Of a stretch of 64,000 nucleotides of DNA, positions 35,874-49,265 are shown one piece after another (the first letter of the stretch is position 1; each line of letters opens with the position of its first letter). The DNA comes from Labia minor (taxonomy: Eukaryota > Arthropoda > Insecta > Dermaptera > Spongiphoridae): positions 75,442,053 to 75,506,052 of the forward strand of contig OY720344.1 of NCBI GenBank assembly GCA_963082975.1, in the 5' to 3' direction. The notes under the pieces are model-generated. The model had not been told where the DNA came from and made no database searches. It saw only the letters and a list, made by a program, of their open reading frames with translations. Position numbers and translations under genes: made by a program.

Positions 35874-38800
35874 GATTGTTTTTAAATTATATACGACTTG
35901 AAAAACTGTTTTTTTGTTCAATTACTTTAATATTATCTTCATCCAATTTCAAACTTCTTCAATTTTTCTTATCTTAGAAATGGGTTCATTCAGGAGCTAA
36001 ATGACTAATATAAAGCAATTTTAAATGATTATTTAATCTATAAATAAAATCATCTAGTATGGAAATTACATTGAGATACCCTTTAAAGATTTAGGTTGCT
36101 TGCGCACTAGATTTTGGAAGTCAGCCAGAATTGTCGATAAATGGCTATCCAACATTTTGGTTGCAAAAACCAGGGAATTGGAAGTGGGTTTGGCTGCTCA
36201 TTGCGCATGCACCCTTAGAAAGTTTTTCATTTTTCATTGACAAGTCTTACCAATTTAACAAATCAAGACTTTTCTTTTTTATGTTTAACATTTTTAAATA
36301 ATTAATTATTAAAATTTTCATTTAAACAAATGTCTTCAATAAAATTAATTAATAACAATTTCATTGAATGTTAATTTGTTCAATTTCTCATTATCAATCA
36401 TAAATAAATGTCAATGATTGGCATTGCCTTTCTTTCACCTGGACCACTTATTTTTGTCTTATTTCTCGATCGATCCCTTGGAGCGAAGCAACTACTTGAC
36501 AGGCAAATTCCTCACGCCCTGTAAAACTTTTAGACAATCAGCCGATTTGAATAATACATAGAAAAAAATAACTAGTTGATTCTAGGTGAAAGGCGAGCAC
36601 GTACTCTTCTCTACCAAATCATTTTTCACACTTCATCTACATTTATCTGTAATTTTTCATTCTCTCAAATGATTTGAAAAATTATTTATTATTATTTCGA
36701 TCCTTCTCGCTTGAATGTATTTATTCATCATCTTGATTTAAAATGAATCTATTGGTTGAATTATTAAACAAGAGAAATGATGTACAAAGATGTTACAATT
36801 TTAGAGATTGGATCAGGACTATTTGACCCAAAAATAATTATATATTTCGACAAAACATCTGTTCCTAAATATAATTAAATTATTCAATCACTGAACTTGG
36901 ATGGTGTCCTGTATAATAAATTCCAAACATCTTTTAAAAAAAGAAATACGTTCCGAAAACACATTTTAAAAGGTGTGGTTTGGATTCTTAAATTTATTAG
37001 CATCATAAGGTTAGGAAGACATTTCACCAACTGCTTTTGCATCTTTATGAGATTGCTGGTTCCGAATTACACTTTAACATATTTAACCTATTCAAGATTT
37101 TTAATCAATGAAATAATTGGACGACTGGCCTTATTTTACAATTGTTCCAATAATTAAACTAATAATTAACAAATATTAAATTATTAAAACTTTGGTCGAT
37201 ATGTTTATTTATAAAGGAATTTTGTAAATATAATAATTAACACTTGATTATTTCTCTGTCTGTTTAAATAAAGAATAAACCTTCTAAATATTTAATTATT
37301 CAAAATTAGCTCAATTAGAAAATATTCTTCACATTTGATTGAGATTCCAAGAAAAAAAATTTTCTTTAATTTGAATATCTAGACATCAATTAACATTTTG
37401 AATTCGTATCAAAGTTGACACTAGTTTGAAAACTTATGTTATAGTACCTAGTTTACTGAATTTAAAAAAAAATTCCGAAAAATATATAATTTTATTTTTT
37501 TTTAGCCGGAGTTTATAAAGTCACTTGAATAATTGCAATATATTTTTATTTTATAACGTTTTTCTCAACTTCATTTGGTGTCTGTCTCTGTCTCTCTGTC
37601 TGTTCGCTCTTTTGACAAATTGAAATCAATTTTTCATCATCTTTAGATTGAGATAGACTTTGAAAATTTTTATAGATATTTCAATCGATCCCTAGAAGGT
37701 TTGGAAAAATTTAATTGAATTATAATTAATTAATTGTAATTAATTAGCGATTAATTACTTTTAGTAACTAAATCCTTTTGTATTGCTCCGATTAATTTTT
37801 TTCCAACGGATTCTGAAGCATAAATATTGATTTCATGATAGATTTTCATTTTGAATGTAATTAAGATTATTTTATAGCATTAAAATGAATGATGAATTCT
37901 TATTAATCAGGTTTACTGCCAATGAAGAGGGTTTTTTTCCCCTGAAATGGCATAAAGAAAAGATCCTTTTTTTATATATATGTCTCCGAGGGAAAAAAAC
38001 AAACAAAGCATTGACCTTTTTTTTGAAGACAATATGAGTACAAACAATATCCTAGGTATATACATTTATAAAATCTCATATTAATAAAAATTATTTATTT
38101 ATAAATATAATATAATAATTATTATTCATTAATAACATTTATTTAACATAAATGCATAAAATCAATTTTAGAAGATTAATATATTTTATACACAAGAGAC
38201 TAAGCCACCGAAAAAATGGGCTGACTGCTGGGCGTACTCTTCCCAAAAAAGACCTGAGGATAGTGAAGAAGAACAGGCCTTAGGCCTATAATAGAAGAAG
38301 AAGAAGAATATATTTTTTTGCTTAATTCAATTAATTAATTTGTAAAATTTCGTATAACTTTATCTTTTCTATTTCTTTTGTTCTATTAAATAAATTTATC
38401 AAATTAAAATTAAAAATAATATAAATATAAAAATTTTTTATAAAATAACGTTTTTCCAATGGACTAAAAAGAATAAAATAATTTTTCTATAAGCCTGACA
38501 AAGTTTATAGATGAATTGCTTCATATTCAACTAAAAACGTTGGGCGCTTTTAGTTTTCATTTGATCGATAATATGTAAATTAATTTCCTTTATAGAGCTA
38601 TTATTCATATATATATACATACATACCACACTAAAACACTTAATTAACAAGTAACACTATTTCTTCTAATATAATCAACCATTTCGGATTTGATCGATAA
38701 TATGTAAATTTAATAAAAATTCTTTTAAATTTTGATACATACTTTGTTATAAATATATTACAGTGAGAGAGAGAAAAATAATAAAAAATTAATTTCTTAG

Positions 38801-39775
38801 CTTTTTATTGCATGATAAAAAAATTTGTCAGTTTATGTGTTTAATAAAATTCATTTTAGTCCATTAGAAAAACTCTATTTTATAAAAAAAATTTATATTT
38901 ATATTATTATATTCTTTGAGATTATAATTATATCTGTTATTTATTATTAGGCATCAAACAAGTGAATGAATTTCTCTCGGTGTGAATTGTAAACCGAATA
39001 TTAGATATTATAATATTAGATTTATTTCTATTAAAAAATATAATAAAAAATTTCTTAAACCTACTTACTGTTATTTTTGAGATTATTATTATGACGTTTC
39101 ATTGTGTATCATGGAATAAAATTACAAAACTAATTTAAAATTTACATGTAAATGAGAATCTTAAATGATCAACAACATTAAAAAATAAATTATGATGAGG
39201 TGTGAAACTAACCTAGTATTAGAATACTCTCTCCTTTTTTCACTTTTAATCTTTTCCCCTAATCGAATAAGTAAAAGTTATCACAATTCCAAAAAAATAA
39301 GTAAATTTGTAAATTGCATTTAATAGAGCATAGATAAAAACTAATGTTTATATTGGCTAATACTTGCATGAGCAGTCATTCACAAAAAAAATCTCATAAA
39401 TATTACTAATCGTTGAATTAGAATCATGACCATGTTCCATGATGAATTACTTTATTTTTCTTTTCTTTGAAATTAATATTTTAATATAAATATAGCTTTG
39501 AAAGAAATCGGTTTTTGAAGAAGAATAACTAAATTTTCTAAAATGACTACGGGTCTTTTAATCATTTAACTCAATTTTATAAAATAATAATGGAAAACTG
39601 AAATTATTATCTATGATAAATTTTAATAAATGAGAAAATATAATGCAAAAAACTTTTTAGGACAAATATTTATATATACATTAAAAAAAAATCTACTTTA
39701 CTTATCTTTCAATGGAAATATTATTTTTATTTCTGACTCATGAATTTTTTATTTGACGAATTCAAATAGTATTTT
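35874..39775. other. Long stretch without supported genes
   Basis: Less A/T-rich patches occur at about 36090-36230 (TTGCTTGCGCACTAG and CATTGCGCATGCACCCTTAG) and 36420-36620, neither repeated nor clearly coding. An 86-codon frame at 36897-37157 has no known motif. 38195-38310 looks like the 3' tail of a non-LTR element (see separate entry). Confidence 0.4.
38195..38312 (+). mobile_element. Probable non-LTR 3' tail with (GAA)n
   Basis: A GC-richer segment (CTGCTGGGCGTACTCTTCCC, AACAGGCCTTAGGCCTATAA) ends in AGAAGAAGAAGAAGAA. GC-richer unit plus (GAA)n tail is the pattern of LINE or SINE 3' ends. Single copy here, so the assignment is weak. Confidence 0.35.
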
Positions 39776-40405
39776 TACCCACCGACGATTGTAAGGGAGG
39801 TATTGTTTTCACACCAAATTTCACATGTGCAGATTTTTACATATCTCCACGAATCATGCATTTTCTTAACAGAAAAAAGTATTTTTAGCATTATGTCTGT
39901 CCGTCCGTCCGTCCGTATAGATGTGTACAGCCTGAACAGCTCAACCGATTTTGATGAAATTTGGTATATTTACTTAATGCATCAGTGGGATGAATTGATC
40001 AACTTTTGATGTAAATCCGGAAACCCGAAGTGGTAGTATTAGCGATCGACGATAGGAAGGGCAGGGTTATTTTCACACCAAATTTCACATGAGGAGATTT
40101 TTTTATATATCACCACGAATCATTTGTATTGGTTTTATCCTCGGGAAAATCATATTTATTAGTTTTTACTTGATTTAAAATTATATGACATCATCCAGCC
40201 ATTCATGACGTCACAGCCTGGTCTTGCATATATATTATAAATAAAATAAAATTAAAAATGTTTATATTTATTATTTATGTTTCCATATTTGTTTTTTATT
40301 ACATTAATAGTTATATTAAAATTATTTCAAATTGTTTCTGTAGCTGGAAATTAATTTACTTCAAACCGTCGGTCGGTTCGGACCTGGCCACAAGTCAACT
40401 TATTT
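39776..40405 (+). mobile_element. HINE-like element, copy e (full-length reference copy)
   Basis: About 630 bp. 5' end ACCCACCGACGATTG (one change from consensus), CTCCACGAATCATGCATTTT, GTCCGTCCG core at 39900-39915, a second 5'-like segment from GCGATCGACGATAGG (about 40043), two GACGTCA-type sites at 40190-40212, then CGTCGGTCGG, the hairpin region GACCTGGCCACAAGTC and AACTTATT. Short frames over it are translations of the repeat. Confidence 0.8.
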
Positions 40406-40407
40406 TA

Positions 40408-43320
40408 GTCTTTCATGATGATGAAAATGTGAAAATAGTATTCACTTTTATTAAATAAAAAATATTAATTTTGACTCCCTTATAAATTCAGATATATCCT
40501 GGTTAAAAACAGTTGATTAGAATTTCTAAATCATTAACGATAATAATGAAACATTAACGGATATATAAATATATATATTTCCAGGCTAGATTAGTGAAAC
40601 TCAATTTTATAAAAAATACCATACAAATTCCAATTGCGGAGAATTACTTGATTTAGAGATGCGTGTTGAAATATGATTATTGCAACAAATCATTTACCAT
40701 TGAAAGGAATTCATCAAAAAGAATAATAATAACAATATTTCTATAAAGTCGATGATTGAAATTAAAATAAACATAAAATATCTACTTACAATTTTATTTT
40801 ATTTAATTAAAGAATATTTTATTTAGTTATTAATTATTTAATTTAAATGGGAATTTGAATAATATGTAGTTTTTGGAGATATTACAATTATATACATATT
40901 TAGTTTTAGCATTGTTCAACTAAAATTACATCAATGAAAATTACAAATTAAAATTTTTCTCAAAATATTGTAACTATAATATAATCTTAAACATTAAATA
41001 TATATATATATTATAATTATTTATAATAAAAATTACAATTCATATACAAAAATAAATAAGTAGAAATTATTAGAAAATGATTAATGCACCTAACAACCCA
41101 TTCATCTGATAATTTACAAAATCTTTCTTTTATTTTTTATGCAGAATACTAGTAAATATTTTATCATTTTTACAATCTTTGAATTAAAATCAAAATGATT
41201 AACAAAATAACTAAAAGAAACTTTCATTTTGATAAAACTAAAATATAGAGCAAACAACAAGATTATAAATTATATAAAGATCCACTGACCTTGTGGTCAA
41301 TTATTTCGCAAAACTGAACTTGAAATTGTACCCATTTGAATGGTTCATACATTTCAAAGCATTCCGGTTCCGCGATTTCAAACTACCAACTTGGAAAATT
41401 ACTGTCATCTGAAACAGTTTTGTTTTTAAATTATTATACAGCAATGGTTGTTTTGCAATAGATGGTATTCTAGAGATCGAAAGCGACCCAAAATGAGTAC
41501 AATCCATACAATATGTACCTAGATTTTCTTTTTTTACTTAATATGGACAAATAAACTTACTTCAATATTGTCTATTTCTCTAAATTCTATTTTATCATTT
41601 TATTTATATAAATATATTATAGGTTAAGAAAATACATTTTTAATTTTTGTCGTTTTATTTGTCTCTAAATTTTGCATGCATTTTTTATTCAAATCAGATC
41701 TGTGGGCTCAATTATGCAAAAATTTCCTATTGATCCAATTTTTATTTTTTTATTTTTTTGAGAAAAAAATGTTTATGAGTAAAACATTCAAATAAGCAGC
41801 TGAATGAGATTTATATATAAAGCTTTACTACTATAATTAATTTAAGTATTTTTTTTATTTATATTCACCCATATTTATAACACCCATTTAGATAGTTTTA
41901 AAATTTACTTTAATTAATAATAAACATACATATTCAACATAATAATAAATATTTTAATAAATATTTAATTACACCAAAAAAGATTATATCATTGAAAAAT
42001 TTCAACTTTACTTTTTAAATGTTAATTTAAAAATATTTATTTTATATATTTATTACAAATACATAAAAATATAAAAAATATATTTTTCATTTTTACTTAT
42101 GAACAAATAAATTAGACCTTTTGAGTGAAACTTTAGCTACTTATTTATTATTTTAAGTTTTTTTATTTAAATGATTATTTTTCTTGCCTATTATTATTTA
42201 ATATTATAAAATTGCATTTGTCTGTAAATAGAGGTTAGTATTTTATGTATTAATCATTTTGATCACATATAAAATTAGGTACTAGATTTTAATGATAGAA
42301 AGTTTTATCGATGCTATTTCATTCTGATTACAAATGTTTAATGATTGACAATTTAAATATTGGACATTGGAACGTGATCCGGGATTAATTTTTTTTTTTA
42401 TTTGTTCAATTCTGTAAAATTCTGATTCAAATAATAGAGTTTTAAATGCCATTTAACAATGACTAAAGATAAAAGTCACCGAAAATTTACCTCAATAGAA
42501 AGTTTTGTTTGCATCTTTCTTTTCATTTTTTTTTTATTTTTTTTATTTTTATAATCAGATGTTTAATAAAATTCTTGAACTTATACTAAGTAATTATTTA
42601 AAAAGTGATTAATTGATAAATAATTTAAGAAGTTAGTTGTCCTAAATTCTTGACAGTTACTAAACCAATTCCTCTTTATTACAATGAATGAACTCATTAT
42701 TAGGAAATAGCCCGAATGAAATGGATGAATATTCTGGGCCAGGGTCGAGGACCGCTAGGTGACCGTGACCTTAACACTGGCCATTCAGTGGCACACATTA
42801 CTCCCTCTCACTTGCCTGAGTCTAGAGTTACTCTCCTCGATTGTGGCTGCATTGGTTTCCTATAGAGAATCTCAATAAAAAAAAAGGATGGATTTATCAC
42901 TCGACAAGGTAGAATCTTTTTAATTGCCAGCTCAGTTTACAATCCGTGTTTACTTTCCAACCAAAATCTCCATATCGCTTTCCATCATTTGGAATAGTAA
43001 ACATTCGGTCACCTTTTCAAACATCAATTTTTTTGTCCTTTGAATATAAAAATGTAGTACCGGGACCCTGAGCCTCGGCTCGGTAATTAAGTTAAAAAAA
43101 TGATTCATTGTTATTGGGTTTGGCTGGTAATATTAATACATGATTCACCGAATCGCCATTCAAATAATTACATACAAACAGAAAAGTAGTCCTGTTGATA
43201 TAAAATATATACCTGGGACACCGAGCTATCTTTGAATGAAAACATTATGCATAATTAAATAGTGGATAAATTCTGTTATTATACATCAAAACCTTCCTTT
43301 TCAATCACTCTATCTATTAA
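40408..43320. other. AT-rich intergenic DNA with one GC-richer patch
   Basis: The patch at about 42730-42860 (GGCCAGGGTCGAGGACCGCT, CCCTCTCACTTGCCTGAGTC) is single-copy and lacks a clean open frame. A 68-codon minus-strand frame at 41301-41507 has no recognisable motif. Confidence 0.4.
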
Positions 43321-43321
43321 A

Positions 43322-43678
43322 ATAAGTTGACCTGTGGCCAGGTCCGAACCGACCGACGGTTTGAAATAAATTAATTTCCTTCCCTTCCTATCGTCGATCG
43401 CTAATACTACCACTTCCGGTTTCCGGATTTGCACCAAAAGTTGATCAATTCATCCCACTGATGCATTAAGTAAATATACCAAATTTCATCAAAATCCGTT
43501 GAGCCGTTCAGGCTGTACACATCTATACGGACGGACAGACGGACGGACGGACGGACAGACATCATGCTAAAAATACTTTTTTCTGTTAAGAAAATGCATG
43601 ATTCGAGGAGATATGTAAAAATCTCCACATGTGAAATTTGGTGTGAAAACAATACCTCCCTTACTATCGTCGGTCGGT
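43322..43678 (-). mobile_element. HINE-like element, copy f (deleted)
   Basis: 3' hairpin end at 43322-43350 and 5' end GTCGGTCGGT at 43670-43677. The middle (TGACGTCA region and A/T stretch) is deleted, so the 3' end joins directly to the inner 5'-like segment near 43380. GGAC/GACA core at 43528-43560. Confidence 0.78.
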
Positions 43679-43854
43679 AAAAAACATCAAATCCGTTGCG
43701 TAGTTTTAAAGATTGAACCGTTTATAGGAACAGAGAAATCGAATTAGTTTTATACTATGTAATGATTCACAAAAATTTTTTAAACATTTGTATTTAATTA
43801 AATTAATAACTTTAAATAATTTAAATGATATTTAGCTTAATTATAAAAATTATT

Positions 43855-44110
43855 TTATAGATAAAATAAAAATTATTGTATTAACATTAAAAATATTGAA
43901 TTAAAAAATAATAGTTTGAATTAATAAATTAAAATATTATAAACATTTTTATATATATAGTGGGAATTTCTCAGGGAGATAGGGACGTCAGATAGGCGAC
44001 AACTTTTATTCCAAATGTTCTCTCTCTACCTGTGAAGTCATGAAGGGCTGGGTGACGTTTAAATTAAGGAAAAACTAATGAAGATGATTTTTCTTTGAGA
44101 TGTGATCAAT
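43855..44110 (+). repeat. R1-type repeat, third copy
   Basis: Shares TTATTGTATTAACATTAAAA and GCGACAACTTTTATTCCAAA with 3683-3880 and 28680-28870, then continues into GTGAAGTCATGAAGGGCTGG, which resembles the HINE-like 3' half. Confidence 0.6.
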
Positions 44111-44767
44111 AAAACTCTATTTTTTTTATAAATACTCTCTATGGTGTGAATTTCAAAAAAATCGATCGAGGGCCTCTATGACTCTACCGATTACTTTTTA
44201 ATTATTATATTTATATTAATTATTTTCTTCAATTTATATATTTCTTCTTTCCACATTTTATGTATTTTCTTAAAAGACCGGAATTGATTATTTGAATTCT
44301 TCTTCTTTGATTTTTTGTAAACGAATAGATTTCAGCACAATATGTAAAGACAGAAATAATACATCGATGAGATTTCAATTTTATAAAAAAAAAATCAATT
44401 TATTCATATTATAATTAATTATATTTAAATAAATTCGTAAAATAAACAACTTAAATGATTTTTTTAAGTAATAATTAGCATATTATTCAGCCCATTATTA
44501 AGAATGGCATGACATTACAAGACGCACGAAAAAACGTGCAAAAGATTATCTTCGTTAGAAAATTGAGAAATGACTTTTTAATCATATGAATTATAAAAGG
44601 TGCTGATGTGGTTTTTAGGTTAAAACATTTCATGTAGAAAAGGATGTATTTAAAATTTAAAAACAAATAATTAAAATATAAGCATTGAATGGATTTATGA
44701 AATATCAGTTAATTATTTTCATTACTATTATTATATCATCGAAAAATGTATTTATTTATTAACAGCA

Positions 44768-46475
44768 GTGGCGCAAACAAGATTTGATCATGGGGGGTTT
44801 TGATTAGCCGCTCCACCTTCCTATGGCGCTTCCCCTCCCCCCCCCCCCCGGGCTCTTCAAAGACAAATTTTCATTAAGATTTTTTTTTATATATTAAATA
44901 TTTAAAAAAGTTTTGTAAATGAAACACTGATTTTACAAAATTTAAAAATTTAAATTTAATCAAAACTGCTCTTCCAACATTTTTACTTTCCCGCATACTT
45001 CGTATAAGGGAAGTATTGGAATCGTCAAAAATTTCGACTTCGAGATTTCGATAGATCTTGACGTTTGAGACCTCCCTGAGTCGGAAAATACCATTTTTCG
45101 AATTATGTCTGTGTGTGTGTATGTATGTATGTATGTATGTATGTAATGTCTGTAAGCAAATTTACTCAAAAACTAATCAAGCTAGGACTTCGAAATTTGG
45201 TACACCGATATTATTCACAGTTTGTAGATTTCTATCAAAATTTCGTCAAAATCGGTTAACCGGAAGTGGTACTTTACCTACACTGGTTGCGTTTACCTTT
45301 CAAGTAAAGTACCAGTTTGCTTCGAGATATTTGCTTTATATTTTGTATATAGATTTAAAAATATGAAAAAAATTCAGTTACCAAATTTCATCATGATCTG
45401 ACTACCGGAAGTGACATTTTACCTATACAAGTAGCGTTAGGTGTAAATTATAAATATATATAATTGTGTGTAACCATTTTACTTTATAATTTAAATTAAT
45501 TAGTTTGTTTATTTTTATTGTTTTTAAACATAATAATAATAACATAATTACCTATTTATATGCGGGAAAATCTAGGGGAGGACACTCCCGATTTTTACAT
45601 TGACAATGCTTGAAATATGACATAATTTTTTGTGTGTGATGAATTTTTTAAAATTAAAAAAACTTCCCTTATATGTATATGTATATAATAATATATATTT
45701 ATGGACATATAAATAAATATATAGATAATAAATTATTTTATTGTTTTAATATAAGAGAAGTTTATTCTTTTAATATATGAAAAAAGAATCTTTAACATTA
45801 ATTTCATAATTTATTACAAAAATGATATGTGGAAATATATTTATTTATTAATTTAATAGAATTATTGATAATTATAGAATGTTTATTTTTTACAAATTAT
45901 ACGGTAGTATAATTTTCATAAAAATCGGTATTTATTGAGAAAATTAATAAAATGTGCTTTGACACCTCTTTAAATTACCCTTACTTATGATCCCATCTTA
46001 CCCAAAAACAATCCAATCCCCATCATTCCCAAAAAAAAACATCTAAATTTCAAGACAATATGTCATTTTGTTTAGACGTAATCTCGGTAACGAACGGCCG
46101 GCCGGCCGGTTCAAAAATTTTTTTTTGCAGTTTTGGATTCAGAACTGTCTGAAAAGTGGAAATCTCGAAAAATCTCGGAGCAAAAATTTTCCGACCATCG
46201 TATAAGCTAAAATGATTTACTTATAGCCGGAAAAAAATATTTTATTTCTAAAACTATATGAATACGAGTAAATAAAATACAAAATTAAATTTTTTTCCCA
46301 GATTTTGTAAAATCAGTGTTTCATTTACAAAACTTTTTTAAATATTTAATATATAAAAAAAATTTAATGAAAATTTGTCTTTGAGAGAGCCCCGGGGGGG
46401 GGGGGGGGGGCGCCATAGGAATGTGGAGAGGCTAGTCAAAACCCTCCCCAGGATCAAATCCTGGTTGCGCCACTG
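44768..46475. mobile_element. DNA transposon remnant with CAGTGGCGCA ends
   Basis: The left end CAGTGGCGCAAACAAGATTT and right end GGATCAAATCCTGGTTGCGC + CACTG are inverted. The inverted match continues for about 200 bp on each side through homopolymer C/G tracts (44836-44850 and 46392-46410) and TTTGTAAATGAAACACTGAT. No transposase. A target duplication was not found, so the superfamily stays open. Another repeat with a (GTAT)n core lies inside (44990-45470). Confidence 0.6.
44990..45470 (+). repeat. Nested repeat with (GTAT)n core and GAAATTTGGTA phrases
   Basis: Contains CGCATACTTCGTATAAGGGA, a (TATG)n tract at 45118-45144, TCGAAATTTGGTACACCGAT and two CCGGAAGTG phrases. It resembles the sub-terminal arms of copies A/B/C in style but not in exact sequence. 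The two open frames over it are repeat translations. Confidence 0.5.
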
Positions 46476-46554
46476 TTTTGGCTAAAATAGTATTTATAGT
46501 AAATAATACCTAAATAAACTGCACTATATCAAGGAATTGTATCTTTATTGATCT

Positions 46555-46605
46555 AAACCAATGGTTCCCAAAGTGGTCTATATCGACCCCCAGTCTACAA
46601 CACAA
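46555..46605. mobile_element. Isolated hAT-type left end
   Basis: CAATGGTTCCCAAAGTGGTC is a typical hAT MITE terminus. No matching right end was found nearby. Confidence 0.35.
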
Positions 46606-48273
46606 AAAATTTGGTAACCTATGTGCTCTAAACTCTAAACAGTCTAAACTCTAAACTCTATTCCTATATGGTATATATATATATACTTCTCTAAACTATT
46701 GCTCTTTTTTCTTTCTTAATCTCGGCTAATCCTTACAATTTTTATTCTCTCATATCTACCATTATTTTATTTTCTAATCTCGATCTTTTATAATTGAGAT
46801 ATTTCCCGGAATTTTTCTATAATTTAAAAATATATCTGAATTATATTGTATAATGTTCAACGGATAGTTTATTTAATTAATAATTATAAGAATATTTTTT
46901 CTACAATATAATCTCTTAAATAGGCTTTGTATTTTAGATATTCGTGCTTGTGTTTGAATTAAAATAAAAATTCAATTAGAAAATTAACCAATGAACTAAA
47001 TTTATATATTTATACTTACAAAAATTCTGACGATTTTAATAAAATAGAGCATGAAAAAATTAACGAATTACGTTTTTTTAGGCTTCACATCAAAAGTATT
47101 TTTTTTATTTTTTTAACTAATTAACATGTTTTCAAATAAAATTTATGCAAATTGTAATTTTAAGCTTATTCTCATTCTGACGTTGCACGTATGAATAAAT
47201 ACATAAATAATAGATATAAATAATATTTTGTTGAGTTTGATAAAACCTTTTTTTTACTAAAATAAAATAAATAAATATATATAAACAAAACGACACAAAT
47301 AATCAAATCGATTGATTTTACTTTTAATATTTGTTACTTTCAATATTTATATATAAGTAAGAGGATAATATTTATTTTTTTTAAGAAATCAAGTTATTAT
47401 TATTAAACAATGAAAAAAATTTAAAAATTTTTATTAAGTGAATTTTAAAATAATTTTTAAAAAATTTTAATAATTGAATTTAATTATTATCCAAAATAAT
47501 ATAAAACAAATTTTGAGCATATTTTTCCTCCCTTATCCTGCCCCACCCCCTAATAAAAAATACTATATTTAACTCAGCTCATTGGAAAAAATAATTATAA
47601 TGAAATTAATTATATATATACTTGTATGCTTATTATAATTTATTATAATTATACTGAAATTAATTATATATACTTGTATGCTTATTATAATTTATAAGCT
47701 TAAACTTGATTTAAAATAACGTTTCTAAATACCAAATAACAACTATCGTCAATAAAACAACCACACCTTTCTTAACATAACCCTAAAATAATTATATACA
47801 ACTTTCATCTAGAAAAATTGAATATTTATTCTTAATATTAAAATAGACATAAAAATTATTTCATTCATCATCTATAATTATATTTTGACGAAGTCATTAA
47901 TTATGTATTTTGAAATTTGGATTTGTTTACTCTTCAAATATTGCATCGTTAAGACTGGATATGAAAAAAAGAAAAAATTTCTCCTTCTATAATGTAAACA
48001 TGAGAAAATAAAATCTAAATAATTTGAAAATATTTATAAAAAAAAATAATCGTCAGCTAATATTTACTATAGGTAGGTAATGCAAATAATCTTATTGAAT
48101 GAATTTATCAACATACCAACTTGCAGAGTCATTGATCACTAAAATTATAATTAAAACATAAAATATAAAAAAATTTCAATGACCGAAAGATTGAACTTGA
48201 AAAGGGGAAAGAGCACACAAGGTAATCATAAATATAGCCTTTTTGGATTACTTATAGTATATTGGTATATGGT
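46606..48273. other. AT-rich intergenic DNA
   Basis: No supported gene. A direct repeat of ATTAATTATATATA-CTTGTATGC-TTATTATAATTTAT lies at about 47608-47695. Confidence 0.5.
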
Positions 48274-48281
48274 TGAAAGCA

Positions 48282-48513
48282 TAGGTTCCCAAAGTAGTTT
48301 ATATAGACCCCTGGGGGTCTATTTAAACCTCCAGGGGGTCCATGTGTTTTCAAATTGTTTTCCGACATGGATTTTTTGAATATGTCTCTTAAAAAAAAGG
48401 TAAATCGTTTTTCCGACATGGCTTTTGAAACATTTTTTGATGTTTTCCCAATATGTTTCTAAAACCCAAAACCGAAAAACATGGCAAGGGAAAAAAGTTT
48501 GGGAAACTTTGGT
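48282..48513. mobile_element. hAT-type MITE, decayed
   Basis: Inverted ends TAGGTTCCCAAAGT and AGTTTGGGAAACTTTGGT, flanked by 8-bp near-duplicates TGAAAGCA (48274-48281) and TTAAAGCA (48514-48521). The interior has the palindrome GACCCCTGGGGGTC. Confidence 0.65.
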
Positions 48514-48541
48514 TTAAAGCATATTAGAATATGGTATATAC

Positions 48542-49055
48542 CAGGGGTCAGCAAACTTCGGCCCGCGGATAAATATTGTCATTTTTTATGTAAATGCAAA
48601 ATAAATTTTCATCAATAAAATCCATTTGAGTGTATGATTGACGAACTTCTGACAGAACTTGAGTTAGAAGTCAATGATCTTCAAAATGATGACACACTAA
48701 AAACGAAGTTCATAGGTATGGGTCTAACACAATTTTATGAATATCTTTCCGAAAATGAATACGGTCAATTAAAATCATATCCACGAGGGTTCATTTCTGT
48801 ATTTGGAAGTACATATCAATTTGAAAAGACATTTAAGAAAATGAAGTATACAAATTCGCAATACAGATCATTATTAACAGATGACCATTTGCAAACAACT
48901 TTAATTATAGGAAGTATTAACTTTGTACCCAATTATGATGAATTAATTTCTCAAAAAAAAACAAAACAATTACAATCATCACATTCTAACATGTCTGGCC
49001 TCCAGATCTTTAAATTTTTATATTTGGCCCTTTACTAAAAAAGTTTAGACGTGAT
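48542..49055 (+). mobile_element. Internally deleted hAT transposon
   Basis: Left end CAGGGGTCAGCAAACTTCGG, with GCCCGCGG following. The right side has GGCCCTTTACTAAAAAAGTT, the usual partner of this terminus, but the last bases are mutated. It encloses the transposase C-terminus below. 5' coding sequence is deleted right after the TIR. Confidence 0.75.
48634..49038 (+). pseudogene. hAT transposase, C-terminal dimerisation domain fragment
   Basis: A 134-codon frame. Residues about 15-50 read DLQNDDTLKTKF and FYEYLSENEYGQLKSYP, followed by FGSTYQFEKTFKKMKY, then YRSLLTDDHLQTTL and ending near SH. This order (FGSTYxCExxFSxMK, KSxxRSxLTDxHL) is the C-terminal hATC region of hAT transposases, related to GTF2IRD2/ZBED/FAM200-type domesticated proteins. 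The BED finger and the catalytic Asp/Asp are missing, so it cannot be active. The open frame is intact over this piece, which suggests recent loss. The Met start is not a real one. Confidence 0.88.
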
Positions 49056-49139
49056 ACATACTTTAATAAACGATAAAGTATAATTATAACACATATATAC
49101 AAAAAATGGAAAATAATAGAATCACAAAACAAGTTTTAG

Positions 49140-49265
49140 GAAGATGAAATAGGAAAAGACCTAGACCTAGAGCGAACTATATTGATGGAATAGAGAGAGA
49201 ATTGAGGGAAGAACTATGAAAAATGATGGTGAGAGGAATGAAGAGATTGGATATCTGAATAATTT
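49140..49265 (+). mobile_element. LINE 3' coding fragment of another family
   Basis: The translation has RPRPRANYIDGIERELREEL and MVRGMKRLDI then stop, matching the usual C-terminus of non-LTR ORF2 proteins (GRPxxRYxDxIExDL). It has no hairpin tail, so it is not the L1x family. Confidence 0.5.

Noticed and set aside
36897..37157. 86-codon frame as a candidate gene
   Set aside because: No motif, no codon-use contrast, no splice or promoter context; chance frame in AT-rich DNA.
43407..43652. Frame reading MFSHQISHVEIFTY and similar frames at 39803 and 59442
   Set aside because: The same peptide appears wherever the HINE-like 5' region occurs; it is repeat sequence without conserved start or selection evidence.
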